Positions 1 to 11,596 of a stretch of DNA of 64,000 bases are shown one piece after another; position 1 is the stretch's first letter, and the number at the start of each line of letters is the position of its first letter. The notes under the pieces were generated by a model. That model was not told the origin of the DNA, made no database searches, and worked only from the letters and a program-made list of their open reading frames with translations. This DNA comes from Aralia elata. Lineage: Eukaryota > Streptophyta > Magnoliopsida > Apiales > Araliaceae. The translations under genes and the position numbers were made by a program. The stretch covers positions 76,128,272 through 76,192,271 of the forward strand of contig CM068385.1 of assembly GCA_034770075.1 (NCBI GenBank), written 5' to 3'.

Positions 1-1311
1 ACATTTAAGTCATCATTTAATTTCATATTATACCCTCAATATATTTCTTTCAATTAATACTTAACATGTAGTTAAGTCCTTAACAAATGTCTCCACAACG
101 TTTTGGATGTATATTAGATTAATAGAAGAAAATCTTTAATCATGCTTTCGCTTAACTTCTTCCATTTATACTTAACATGTAGTTAAGTATTTAAACTTTT
201 AAAATATAACCCATTATGGTTAATCCTTACCTTACTATTCAAGATTTACACTTTATAATACTTATAACGGAAATTAGTAGGTTCATAACGCTTTACGGTT
301 CATGGAACGCAAGCCCGACACCTTTCATTCGCATCCGGTTGAGCAACATCTTCAACATGTCCATTTTGACCTTTTCCCAAAATCTCAAATTTTAGTTTTT
401 ATTATCTAAAATTTTAGTACTATCTTTAAGCTTTTTAAAACATCTTGAATTATCAAATTTGGACTTCATACGCAAAAGTTATGCTTATTTTAGTTTTGGA
501 TGTCAAAATCACATTGCCTAGCTCGCGAATTTCAGACCCAACCTCGCTTAAACATTCATAACTTCTTCGTTATTTACAATTTTTAGGTGATTCCAATGGC
601 CACGCGAAGCTAACTTCCGTAGCTACAATTTTGTCCTATTCAAATATTTCTACTTCCCAACACATCAATACAGAAATTGTACGTAAGTGGCCTGACCCCA
701 AAATTCGCTGGGCAGTTTTACACTATAACTTAGATTGGTCATAACTTTTTGCTCCGAAGTCAGAATTAGTCCGTTCCAGAGTCTATGGAAAGCTTATTCA
801 GTGTACAATAACATACCAAAAGTTCAGAATTTTTAGAGTAATCTAGCTAGCCCCAAATTTTTATTTTTGGGCAGTAGCTGGGTTCTTCTCTCCTCTCCGT
901 TTGATTTTCATATTTTGAGTTTTACACAACCAAATCAAATGATTTCAAGTTCTATGAACTCCTAACTCATAATATTACAACATATTAAATCTATACAATT
1001 TTTTATCCATACCCACTATGCGAATCTAAGGATCAAAGAGGAAAATGATGGTTTTAGAGTTTTAAGAAATTATTTCTCAAATCTAAGCTTAATAACCCAT
1101 CAAACCTTTAGATCTAACCATGAATCATCATAAATCATGTAAATCTATCATTATCTAGTTCAATCACAACAACCCAACACTAGATCTAAGTCAAAATACA
1201 ATAAAATAGCTAGAGTTTTGGGTTTTACCTTTGTATTCTTCATTTTCCTTTCTTTCTCTTTCCTTCCATGGATCTTCTTCCTAAGCTTTCTTCTTCCTTC
1301 ATGCTAGAGCC

Positions 1312-1372
1312 TTCTCTCTCTCTCTCTCTCTCTCCCTCTCCCTCTCCCTCTCCCTCTCTCTTTCTCGGTCGA
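1312..1372. repeat. (CT)n / (CCCTCT)n microsatellite
   Basis: A pure CT run passes into CCCTCT repeats and back to CT. It lies in the pyrimidine-rich part of the LTR. The 71-codon reading frame over it is only simple-repeat translation. Confidence 0.95.
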
Positions 1373-1472
1373 ACTTCTCTCTCTCTTCCTTCCTTTTTTA
1401 GCCGAGAATGAGAATGTGAGTGAATGAGGAAAAATTATTTCCTTACCCTTTTTCTTTTCTTCCTTTCTTATT

Positions 1473-1474
<2 letters not shown>

Positions 1475-1510
<36 letters not shown>
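1475..1510. repeat. (TA)n microsatellite
   Basis: About 18 uninterrupted TA units, followed by CATATACAT. Confidence 0.95.
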
Positions 1511-1516
<6 letters not shown>

Positions 1517-2526
1517 CATTATCTTTCCCCAATTTTATTTATTACTTAATTAATTAAATCCTTTGGGTCATGAAATAAAATAATTCAACCCACATAATTA
1601 CTTTATCCTAATATTTAATTAGGATTTTTTTTCCACAAAATTTGGAATTTAAATTAACTATTTACTTACATTTATTTATATAACTCAATTAAATTCTTAC
1701 TTAATTAAGTTAAAATAAATAATAACTGAGATATATTAAAATAAGTCTCCCTCACATTAATTTTACTAGTACACTTCAATCGCCATCATTAATCCTCATA
1801 CTTATCATATAAAGATTAATTTACAATACTTCATGTTATTTGTTTATTATATAATAAACAATTATATATACAATCTCATAAGATTGCTATTCATTTATCT
1901 CTCATACTCATTCTATATATACCTTAACATAATTTAATATGTTGAGACATACCATATAAACCACATAGATCAAATACTATGCTTTTCCAATAGCTATAAC
2001 CCTTTGGTTATTAAATTTTTCATTCCTAATATATAATATATTAGGTTATATAGTTCTTTTATTACACTCTACACCGTCGATAACTATACATATTCACAAT
2101 ATATATATATTCACTTTATCATCAAATAATTAATATTTTCTATATAATAGGCCTGACATTTAACCTCATGTCTTCTCAAAAATCTCTTTTTACTATTTGC
2201 TAAGCTCCACAAGCCTTTATTATATGGCTTGCCATATACAGTTCACTTATCGTGATCTTAATCCCTTCTTGGACTTTTATTAAATTTTCAATACTTGACT
2301 ACTAGGTTAGGCTCATTTAATTAATACCACCACACTTAGTTTATCTCTTCCCAATTTAATATCTTTGGGTTCTCTGAAACTACCATTCAGGCTCAGTTTC
2401 TATTAATCTGTATGATCAATTTAATTAACCTTTCTAAGTATAGGTATATATATAATTATACATATACTCATTCTCTTGTTCCTTATTATAACAAGCTAAC
2501 ATCGCTAATACATCAAACTGCTTTTC

Positions 2527-2672
2527 TAATTCAGCAAACTGAATAAACTAATTCAGCAACTCGAATACATTAATTCAGCAAACTGAATACACTAATACAG
2601 CAAACCGAATACACTAATTCAGCAAACTAAATTCAAATTATACAGCAAACCGAATACACTAAGTTAGTAAAC
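2527..2672. repeat. Minisatellite, about 22-26 bp unit, six degenerate copies
   Basis: Variants of a unit containing TTCAGCAAACTGAATACACT recur head to tail, alternating AACTGAA and AACCGAA forms, inside the LTR remnant. Unit length drifts, so the array is old. Confidence 0.8.
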
Positions 2673-2959
2673 CGTATTCTTTTTCCATATGTATCTTTAC
2701 ATAATCTCTTTCCTTAATTCACATAAGGTTAAAGGTAACATAATACATTGTTCTTAACATCCATTCAAGTATAGTTCCATTTGGGGTTTTGAATTTTGTA
2801 ACCCTTATTCTCTCAATTCTCTTTCAAATAGTAAACCATATAGGTTTTTCTTAGAAATTTTCAATAAATCCACAAATTCCTATCGAGGTTTTATTCTTTA
2901 ACCTTTAATACTCATTCAAGATTTTATTAATAAATCTTGTAAATTCTCGGGTCATCACA

Positions 2960-3836
2960 TATACACTAATATTTTAATGGTTAATATATGTTTATAAATC
3001 AATTAAATATATATATAAATGTTTTGTACACTTATTCATATTTATTAATTAAAATATTTTATTATATAATTATATTATATTAATAATTAAGTATATAAAA
3101 TAAAGAAATGAATTATTTTTGAGTACCCGTTGAGTATATAATACCCGCAAGTATTATTGAGAGTTGAGCTAATTATTGGGCAAGCTATTTGTTATAAATA
3201 CCCACGTGAGCTTATCATATGGAACAGATCCCACATTGATAGTATGAGATATTAATATGAGTTTGATATAGACTTGGACTTCCCTTCTTGAATAGCTAAC
3301 TTTTTAGGAGGAAATAGAAACTTGAGCTTACATCGTAACAACACTACGTGAAGTATCTAACTTATTCATTAGAATTATCATTATTTACACATGGAAGAAA
3401 TTAATAATGAAATGACACAATTGTTTTTGACGAATTTTATTGTGTCGTTAATTATTTGTGATGAGTTTTATTTTGTCGCTAAATGTGATGATAGTATCGT
3501 TGAATGTGTATTGGGAGAAATAAGAGAATACGTGTAATGGCGGAGATCCTAATTCGAAAAATTGATTGAAAGGTTGGCCAAAATAAGCAAAGGGATAAAA
3601 AAAATTGTGTATAAATAGTAGGATTCATGTATTGTTTATCAATAAAAGTGTAAAATATTTAATGGTAAGTTTTACTTTTTTTCTGTATTATTTATATATA
3701 TTTTTTATGTATAATTTGTATCTATAGCATTACTCTATAAGATTTGTATAAATTTGGAGATTTACCAGCAGTCCAATTTCTTCACCAAAAAATAGAAAGA
3801 ATATTGATTGAAGATTGGGTGCCCATCGTGAGCAAG
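2960..3836. other. AT-rich flank with no confident gene
   Basis: Mostly AT-rich sequence with short TATA runs. A segment at 3410-3500 has the direct repeat 'ttttattgtgtcg' / 'ttttattttgtcg'. The only open stretch worth noting starts at ATG 3744 and runs into the retrotransposon insertion at 3842; it is discussed as a finding. No RNA gene is seen. Confidence 0.6.
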
Positions 3837-3841
3837 ACCAC
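3837..3841. repeat. Left target-site duplication ACCAC of the compound Tekay-like element
   Basis: ACCAC immediately precedes the LTR terminus TGTGACGCC. The identical ACCAC follows the distal LTR terminus ...ATTACA at 30767-30771. Confidence 0.9.
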
Positions 3842-4979
3842 TGTGACGCCCCAAAATTCGGGTCTCCAAGTACCCGGATCCGGTCATCACAATCCAATAC
3901 AACCATTCACCTCTAACAACATATGGTAACTAAAATGCGGAATATAATAAACATACGTTGTTCATTACAAAGGTGTTACTAGTCCCAGAATACAATAACC
4001 TTAAACACTTACACAAATCCATACCCTAAATAAATATCAGGGTTTAAATTACATTAACAGTAATTAACTACACATAAATTTAAAATCTGCTACATGAAGT
4101 CTATTACTTCATCTTTTCTTTCCCTTTGTTCTTCCCTGACGTATCGGGTTTAGCTGCAATGAAGTTATGATATAGCAAGGATGAGCAACGAGTTTGCTCA
4201 GCAAGTTTAAAGTACAACAATAAGGATATATCATGACGAAAGGGATATAGAAAGAGATTTCAACAATAGAATTATCAGAAGCAATAACAATAAATGCTTT
4301 TAGAACAATTGGTAGTCAAATAGACTTTGAACAATAACTTCCAAAGGAGTCAATAGCTAGTTGACCCTCTGGTTACTGGCTACAGAATAAGTACTTGAGG
4401 GGATCAGCCTCGCGTACGCTATGTGTATGCATAACATTTAATTCCGCTAGTTGTACCTTATATACGGTACCTGGGGTACTCCCCTATAATAAAAGGAGTG
4501 TTCATTCAGTCTAAGAATCCTCACCATTGATTGGTTCGGATAGCTTTTATAAATTCTCACATATGTGCCTGACCGAGACAAGGGTTCAGACTTAATCATG
4601 AATAGTTCATAAATTTCGGAACTTTAAATAGATATACGAATTCAAATGCACGAGTGCGAATGTCAATGAATACATAGACGTGGAATAATTTTAAAAATAA
4701 TTAGACCACTTAAGGCATGCTTGGAGATAAGATTCCAGCTTAAAGAATAACTTGCAATATTATATACCTTTTCGCACGAATTAAAATAATGCATAAGGTT
4801 TAGAAACTTGCTCAATGTAAAAGTTGAGTAAGATAGAACTTGCCTGTTCGCTCAGCTACAGATAAAATTTAGCTTTAACTAATTGATCTTGAGTGACCTA
4901 TCATTGGATAAAGTCGATTTATCAATTAATATGGCATAGTTGTATATTGGCACACCTTACTATACCATTTATTTGGCAG

Positions 4980-6440
4980 ATAAACAATTTACCAATTACA
5001 TTTAATTACTATCTAATCATTAGCTAAACAGAAATTAATTTAATGGCCTCTAGCTATTATTTAAAAATAAATAATAGTTAATCATGGTTACCTATTATTT
5101 GAGTACTCAACTATTCCCCTTATTTGTCTCTAAATATGGGTTAATAATCCTTATTTATTATTTATAAAATAAATAATAAACTTATTTTGGTTTAAAGACA
5201 ACAGAAAACAATTGATCACTTATTTAGTTTACTCTTAATTACTATTTACCTTAGGGGTAATTGAGTAATTATTAATCTTGTTGCTTAGTTAACATTAATT
5301 AAATACTTAATGTATTAATTCTACACACACTCAATTATTATATAATATTAGTTAAATAATCCTTAAGTGTTTATTATATTTTAAGGCCAAAAATAATTAA
5401 CTTATAAATCTTACTTATACTTAATCATTATTTCATTAATGATTAAGTAGTTGTTATCCTTATAGCTTTATCCATACCCAATTATTATTAATATTAATTA
5501 GAAAATAATTAGATATTTATTATCTTTGTTTATTAGGTAGCGTTAAACAATAAATAATTATTAAATACTCATTATCCTTATTTATTATAATAATAATTAT
5601 TTCATTACTTTTATTCATACTTAATTATTATTTAATAATAATTAAATATTTATTAACTTTATTTATTATTTATTGATAAATAATAAATAATTGATATATT
5701 AATTTTATTCATACTTAATTATTATTTAATATTAACTAAATAATAATTAAATAACTTAACTCATACTTGATTATTAGTTAAGCAATAATCAAATATTTAT
5801 TTGCTTCATTTATTATTTAAGGACAAATAATAAATAGTTAATTTATTAACCTTGTTCATACTTAATTATTATTTAACAATAATTAAGTATGTATTATCTT
5901 TATTTATTATCAAATAATAAATAATTATTAACCTCATTTATTATCGAGTAATAACTAACTATCTTTATTTATTATTTATTGGAAAATAATAAATAATTAT
6001 TTATTAACCTTATTATTTAATATAAATTAAATATTTATTAACTTTATTCATTATTTAATGCCGAATAATAAATTTATAATTTTTATTTGTACTTAATTAT
6101 TATTCAACATTAATAGAATAATAACTAAATATTATTAAATATCTATTATCTTTGTTTATCATTTATTGATACAAAAATAAATTTACTCATTTATTCATAT
6201 TTAATTATTATTTAATATTAATCAAATAATAATTAAATATTTATTATCTTTATTTATTATTATATAACAAATAATTATTTTATTAACTTTATTTATACCT
6301 AATTATTATCTAATATTAATTAGATAAAAATTAAATATTTATTATCTTTATTTATTACTTATTTGATAAATAATAAGTAATTAATCCACAAATTAAATAA
6401 TAATTAACTAACAATTAATTATTTTATTACTTGCTCTATA
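4980..6440. repeat. AT-rich degenerate tandem array inside the left LTR
   Basis: Roughly 60-80-bp degenerate units combine 'ttattatctttatttattatt' type and 'taattattatttaatatta' type segments. The same array occurs at about 15350-16790, 18000-18800 and 27600-29060 in the other LTR copies. It has strong local inverted symmetry (AATAATTA/TAATTATT) and no coding potential. Confidence 0.75.
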
Positions 6441-7270
6441 ATAACCTATTTTTGCATAACACAATTATTTGTAGAACCCATAGTCTTGTTCCCCTATAGG
6501 CAGGCTATACTACAACAAAACAATCCCTGTAATCTTAATTCAAACTGTCCAGACCATCACTCACAGTACATAAAAAATTTACAAAGCCCATTATACAAAA
6601 CCTAAGTGTGATTTAAGCAATGTGGTTTGACTATTCCCTTCAATATCAACTGGAACTCAAATTGCAATTAACAGTTATATGGATACAATGCTGATTATCA
6701 TACCCAAAAGAAACCAAGGTTTGATTTTTATGTGCAACAAGGCTTTTTTTCTTGTCGACAGAAATATTGAACACCAACATGAATCACAACCTTGTTTAGG
6801 CATTTCAACAAACATCTTGTGGGCTTAATGTCTATCAATACTGGCATATACATACTATACAAGTTGTACTGCCCGAACCTTTAAGGTTCATCAACACTAA
6901 ATTCCCAACAACAAACAACAAACAAAAGTAACACAATTCAATACCAGATTCTTAATCAAGATAAACCAACACAATACAGTATTGTGAAATCAACCAAGAA
7001 CAATCCTAATACAATAATCACAACTACTAACCAGAGAAGGAAAATACTTAAAATCTAAATCACAAAATTGTTATAGCAGTTTACTGCTATACCTTGAACT
7101 TGATCGAATGGTAATCCTTCTTCTTTTTCCACAATAATCAACGAACCCAGACATTCACCTCTTGTTCACCCGCGTCTGACCTCCCCTGTTTTCTCCTCTC
7201 TGCGACTTGCTTCTCTCTCTCTAATGTGGACTCACAAAGCTCGGTAGCTGGGCTAGGGTTTGGACGCCCA

Positions 7271-7277
7271 ATTTATA
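7271..7277 (-). promoter_or_regulatory. Putative LTR TATA box (minus strand TATAAAT)
   Basis: On the minus strand CCTATAAATTGGGCGTCC is followed about 30 bp later by a pyrimidine/purine transition suited to a start site. The block is conserved in all LTR copies (17626-17632, 19640-19646, 29891-29897). Prediction only. Confidence 0.5.
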
Positions 7278-8127
7278 GGAGAAATTCTACCCGCTTGCTG
7301 GGTCTTACCCCAATCGTTCGCACTTTTGACCGTTGGTAAGAAAGAGGCAGCGACTGACGGCTTCCATCATTCCCCAGCTGGGTTCGGCCGGCACCTCGAG
7401 CAGCGTGGTCCCGTCGGTCGACTCATCGGATTTCTGGAACCCCTGGTTCGTTTGGTCGTTGATATCCTTCCCCGCTTCGTCCGCTGGTCACCCACGCTGT
7501 CGCTGGCGCTCGCCTGGCGACTCTCCCTTCAATCAATCGCTCACACCCCATCCGATTGATTGAAAAGCTAGGGCTTGCTTTGGTTGGAGTTGAGGTGAGG
7601 GTTAGATAGTTGGTATGACTGAATTGAGGGCTTGAGGTTTTTCCCAAATTGATTTCGTTGCCTTGAAACTCTTCCTAAATGAAATTGCCGGTTGCCCCAA
7701 ATTAAAGGAAAACGGATCGACCCGAGTGGACTTTGCCCAACCTGCTGGAAATTAATTTGGGTTTAACCCAATAGTTGGGCCGGCTGAAATAGAAAGGAGA
7801 GATGGCCCAATAGGAAAATAAAGAGGTTTTGGGCTCAGCTAAAATTGGTTCGGCCCAGCAGTGAATGGAAAGGAATTTGGGCCAACCAAAATTAAAAAGA
7901 TTGGGCCAATTTATTAATTAGGGTTAATACTCCATACTTTTAGTATTTAATTTAAATGATCACTTAATTGCTTAATCGCTTGAAATATTTTTTTTTTTTG
8001 GACCACGTATTTATATAATTAAATAATAATACCTACATGGATCCAATTAAATTCGTAAAATTAAATAAAACGGATTTCATACATCAAAATAAATTAACAC
8101 AGTATTTAAAAATTTCTGGACATTACA

Positions 8128-8140
8128 TCCTCTCCCCCTT
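8128..8140 (-). promoter_or_regulatory. Polypurine tract of internal copy 1
   Basis: Minus strand AAGGGGGAGAGGA directly abuts the LTR start. This is the expected plus-strand DNA primer site for reverse transcription. Confidence 0.85.
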
Positions 8141-8174
8141 ATAAAAATTCCGTCCTCGGAATTTCAATCTAAGG

Positions 8175-8984
8175 TTACTCAAATAACTGGGGGTAATTTG
8201 CTCTCATCTTCTCTTTGAGTTCCCACGTAGCTTCTTCCACCGCGTGGTTTCTCCATAGAACTTTAACAGAATGAATGGTTTTATTCCTCAACCTCTGTTC
8301 CTTCCTATCAAGTATTTGGACAGGAATCTCCTCGTACGATAAGTCCCTTTCGACTTGAATTGGTTCATAGGCGATGACATGCTTATAGTCTGGCTTATAT
8401 GGACGTAATACTGATACATGAAACACGTTGTGAATGTGCTCAAGCTCAGGGGGTAATGCTACCTCGTACGCCACTTCGCCTATTCTCCTTAATATTTCAA
8501 AAGGTCCTATGAACCTAGGGCTCAACTTGCCCTTCTTCCCAAAACGAATCTTCCCTTTCCAGGGAGATACCTTCAGAAACACAAAGCTTCCGACTTCAAA
8601 GTCTCGTTTCTGACGATGTAAGTCAGCATACTTCTTCTGGCGATCCTGGGCTACTACTAACCGCTGTCTTATCACCTTAATAATTTCCACAGTTTGTTGT
8701 ACCAATTCTGGTCCCAACAATCTCCGTTCACCAACTTCATCCCAACACAACGGTGTTCGACACTTCCTTCCATACAATGCTTCATACGGTGGCATACCAA
8801 TGCTAGCATGGTAACTATTGTTGTAGGCGAACTCTACTAGTGGCAAGTGATCGTCCCAACTGCCACTTAAGTCCATCACAACTGCCCGGAGCATGTCCTC
8901 TAGAGTCTGAATTGTTCGCTCACTCTGACCATCAGTCTGAGGGTGATATGCCGTACTCATTCTCAACTGTGTTCCTAGTCTCTC
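8175..8984 (-). pseudogene. Tekay copy 1 integrase C-terminal part with chromodomain-like tail
   Basis: This is the carboxyl part of the Gypsy polyprotein, reading toward lower coordinates. It contains the YHPQTDGQSERT motif with the third (Glu) residue of the integrase DDE triad, then the GPFEI module near 8490, and a tail with VLWRNHAVEEATWE typical of chromovirus chromodomain-like ends. It is in frame with the upstream integrase part, from which it is separated by a TAG at 8985-8987 present in both copies. The family role is integration of element cDNA, with the tail thought to bias target choice toward certain chromatin. Changes from copy 2 include Leu for Phe in DDHLPLVEF and WELKEK for WELEEK. 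Confidence 0.88.
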
Positions 8985-9920
8985 CTATAGACTTCTCCAA
9001 AACTTTGACGTGAAGCGCGGATCTCTGTCAGATACAATAGACACCGGCACTCTATGTCGTGATACTATCTCCTTCACGTAAAGTTTCGCCAATTGCTCCA
9101 ATTTGTACCTGATCTTGATCGGTAGAAAATGGGCAGACTTGGTCAAACGATCTATAATCACCCAGATGGCGTCTAGACCCTTCTGTGTTGTCGGAAGTCC
9201 TACCACAAAATCCATTGTGATGTGCTCCCACATCCACTCTGGAATCTCCAAAGGTTGCAACAATCCGCTCGGTCGCTGGTGCTCTGCCTTAACCCTCTGG
9301 CAAGTTAAACATCGGCTGACGTATTCTGCGACTTCTCCTTTCAAATGCGGCCACCAATAATGCTGACACAGATCTTGATACATCTTGGTGCTACCTGGAT
9401 GTACCGAGAATCTCGTATTATGGGCCTCCTGTAATATCTCTTCCCTTAAGTCTGGTACATAGGGTATCCAGATCCTTCCCTCCAATCTTAGCAGCCCTGT
9501 GCTGTCAACCTTGAACTTCAACGTTTTTCCCTCCGATAGTTGTTTCTTAATAACAAGGTACTCTCCATCAAACTCTTGAGCCTCCTTTATCTTATCCAGC
9601 AGAGTCGGACCTGCTGTTACGGTAAATAGTACTTCGTCCGTCTCCATCGGATACTTAACCTCCAATTCCAGACGTTCAAAGTCCCTTACCAATTCCTCTT
9701 GAACTATCAGCTGCATTAATTTCACCTTACCCTTCCTACTTAAGGCATCAGCCACTACATTTGCTTTGCCCGGATGGTACAGAATTTCACAGTCGTAGTC
9801 TTTGATCAATTCCAACCATCGGCGCTGCCTCATGTTTAGCTCCTTCTGAGTGAAAATATATTTTAGACTTTTGTGATCTGTATATATCTCGCACTTCTCC
9901 CGTATAGGTAGTGCCTCCAA
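8985..9920 (-). pseudogene. Tekay copy 1 RNase H end plus integrase N-terminal and core
   Basis: Begins with the RNase H segment IYTDHKSLKYI and the VVADALSRK block, then the integrase zinc-binding HHCC (HNTRFSVHPG ... CLTCQRVK). The first two catalytic Asp residues follow in HITMDFVVGLP and IVSDRDPRF; the catalytic Glu lies beyond the stop at 8985. A one-base frame change near 9905-9925 separates it from the RT/RNase H frame (9863-10600); the two frames overlap there. Both lesions are shared with copy 2 (21365-22300). Copy 1 has EWMWEHI where copy 2 has EWKWEHI. Confidence 0.88.
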
Positions 9921-10906
9921 ATCTTCAAGGCGAAAATTACCGCTGCTAATTCCAGGTCATGAGTCGGGTACCCCTTCTCATAGTCCTTCAGCTGACGTGA
10001 TGCGTACGCCACGACCTTGCCGTGCTGCATTAGCACACAGCCAAGACCTTTGTGTGACTCATCGCTATACACTACGAAACCCCCAGTGTTGTCGGGTAAG
10101 GTCAACACCGGTGCTTGGCTGAGTCTCTTCTTCAGCTCTATAAAACTTTCCTCACACTTCTCCGACCAAACGAACTTAACTGTTTTTCTAGTGAGATTGG
10201 TCAATGGCGATGCTATCTTCGAAAAATCCTGGATGAATCTCCGATAGTATCCTGCTAATCCCAAGAAACTCCGGATCTCTGTTGGCGTCTTCGGCTGTTC
10301 CCAGTTGATAACGGCTTCTACTTTCGCTGGGTCCACCGAAACACCATTCTTGTCGATAACGTGACCCAGAAATTGCACCCTCTGTAACCAAAACTCACAC
10401 TTAGAAAACTTTGCATACAACTTCTCCTTCCTGAGAGCTTCCAATACAATCTTCAAATGTTCAGCATGTTCCTCCTCTGTCTCTGAATACACCAAGATGT
10501 CATCGATGAATACGACTACGAACTTATCCAAGTACTGCTTGAACACTCTGTTCATCATATCCATGAATGCTGCTGGTGCATTCGTTAATCCAAATGACAT
10601 TACCAGAAACTCGAAGTGCCCATAACGAGTCCTGAATGCAGTCTTCGGGATATCCTCCTACCTCACCTTCAGCTGATGATAGCCTGTTCTTAGGTCGATT
10701 TTTGAAAAGTATTTCGCTCCCTTAAGTTGATCAAATAGATCGTCAATCCTAGGAAGCGGATACCTATTCTTAATCGTAACTTTGTTCAACTCCCGATAGT
10801 CGATACAAAGTCTCACCGAACCATCTTTCTTCTTTACAAACAGAACTGGCGCTCCCCATGGGGACACACTCGGTCTGATGTAACCCTTGTCTAACAGTTC
10901 CTGTAG
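9863..10906 (-). pseudogene. Tekay copy 1 reverse transcriptase and RNase H start
   Basis: RT motifs include WGAPVLFVKKKDGS, the IDYRELN block, the SKIDLRTGYHQL finger-palm segment, FGLTNAPAAFMD, and the catalytic VVFIDDILVYS. The LGLAGYYRRFI connection and the RNase H start at YSDESHKGLG follow; copy 2 has the more usual DAS here. A TAG at 10658-10660 breaks the frame after HQLKVR and is private to this copy (copy 2 has CTG on the plus strand, i.e. Gln). A TAA at 10907-10909 separates RT from protease in both copies. In an active element this would copy the RNA genome in the cytoplasmic particle. Confidence 0.9.
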
Positions 10907-11596
10907 TTAAATCATCAACTCTTTCATTTCTACAGGTGCCATCCAATACGGCGGCTTCGATATTGGTGCGGTTCCAGGTACCAAATTGATTACGAACTCA
11001 ATTTCCCTGTCCGGCGGCAGTCCCGGAAGCTCTTCGGGGAAGACATCAATGAAATCCCTCACGATTGGTATTTGACTTATCTCATCCCTGGCCTGACGAG
11101 TATCAATTACATGTGCCAAATAACACACGCAACCTTTCTTAAGCAGTTTCTTGGTTTGCATCATAGTCAGACAACAAGATTGTCTTGGTGACTTACTACC
11201 GTAAAATACCACCTTCGACTTATTAGGAGTCTTCAGGTGTACACATTTCTTCTTACAGTCAATAACTGCTCCGTGAACTGATAGCCAATCCATTCCCAGG
11301 ATTACATCAAACTCTCCCAGCCGAATTGGTATCAAATCCACATTGAGCCTAAATCCTCGCAATTCAGCACAACAATTCCTATGGATGCATTCTACGGGGA
11401 TAGTTTCCTTGTTTGCTACTTCTACGTTCATAGGGTGTTCTAACTTTTCACGAGGTAAATTTAACTGACTAGCAAATTCTTCGGAAACAAAAGAGCAGGT
11501 AGCACCCGAATCGAATAACACATATGCATTTATATCATTGATTGGGATGATACCTGACACCACGTCTTTGGATTCCATTGCATCCTGAACAGTCAT
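10907..11596 (-). pseudogene. Tekay copy 1 aspartic protease
   Basis: The retropepsin-like active site is seen as YVLFDSGATCSFVS, with the later GMDWLS segment (flap-distal hydrophobic Gly motif) near 11290. The RT linker motif VFPEELPGLPPDREIEF is near 11030. The role is cleavage of the Gag-Pol polyprotein. The frame starts at the NMTVQDA block and is out of phase with the zinc-knuckle frame upstream (188 bp between frames), so a frame change lies at 11597-11784. Both copies share it. Copy 1 has VINLVPG where copy 2 has VIDLVPG. Confidence 0.85.

Larger units (their letters stand above)
1..2959 (-). mobile_element. Partial LTR of a chromovirus-type Gypsy element (truncated by window edge)
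   Basis: The right end reads ...CGGGTCATCACA, which on the minus strand is a TGTGATGACCCG start. This matches the style of the other chromovirus LTR ends here (TGTAATGTCC for the compound element, TGTAATATCCCGG at 55256). The interior has the same landmarks as those LTRs, including a 'cataacttcttcgtt' segment near 560 that also occurs near 40740, a pyrimidine-rich microsatellite and short tandem repeats. The left end lies outside the window, so no TSD can be tested. The 5 bp after the end are TATAC. No polypurine tract follows on the right, so this is either a solo LTR or the 5' LTR of a minus-strand element extending leftward. No credible coding region is seen. Confidence 0.6.
3842..8127 (-). 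mobile_element. Left LTR (3' LTR of the first internal copy), 4,286 bp
   Basis: Plus-strand ends are TGTGACGCC...GGACATTACA, giving TG...CA on either strand. It is followed directly by a PPT, so it is the 3' LTR of the minus-strand element. It differs from the other two LTRs by private changes near the U5 end (for example GGGTCTCC against GGATCTCC, and GTTCATTAC against GTTTATTAC), an extra T-run near 6747 and absence of an 11-bp stretch near 7453. Reading frames inside it recur in every LTR copy and have no family similarity; I treat them as chance. Confidence 0.92.

Noticed and set aside
1304..1519. 71-codon minus-strand frame
   Set aside because: Translation of the (TA)n and (CT)n microsatellites.
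4980..6440. Regularly spaced AT-rich repeats considered as a CRISPR-like array
   Set aside because: Units are degenerate and of variable length, with no constant repeat or unique spacers, within a plant LTR.
7260..7563. Repeated LTR reading frames (MDAQFIGEI..., also at 17615, 19629 and 29880)
   Set aside because: Present in each LTR only because the LTR is repeated. Small indels (11 and 15 bp) shift or alter the C-terminal half among copies, and it overlaps the predicted promoter and transcript start antisense. No motif.
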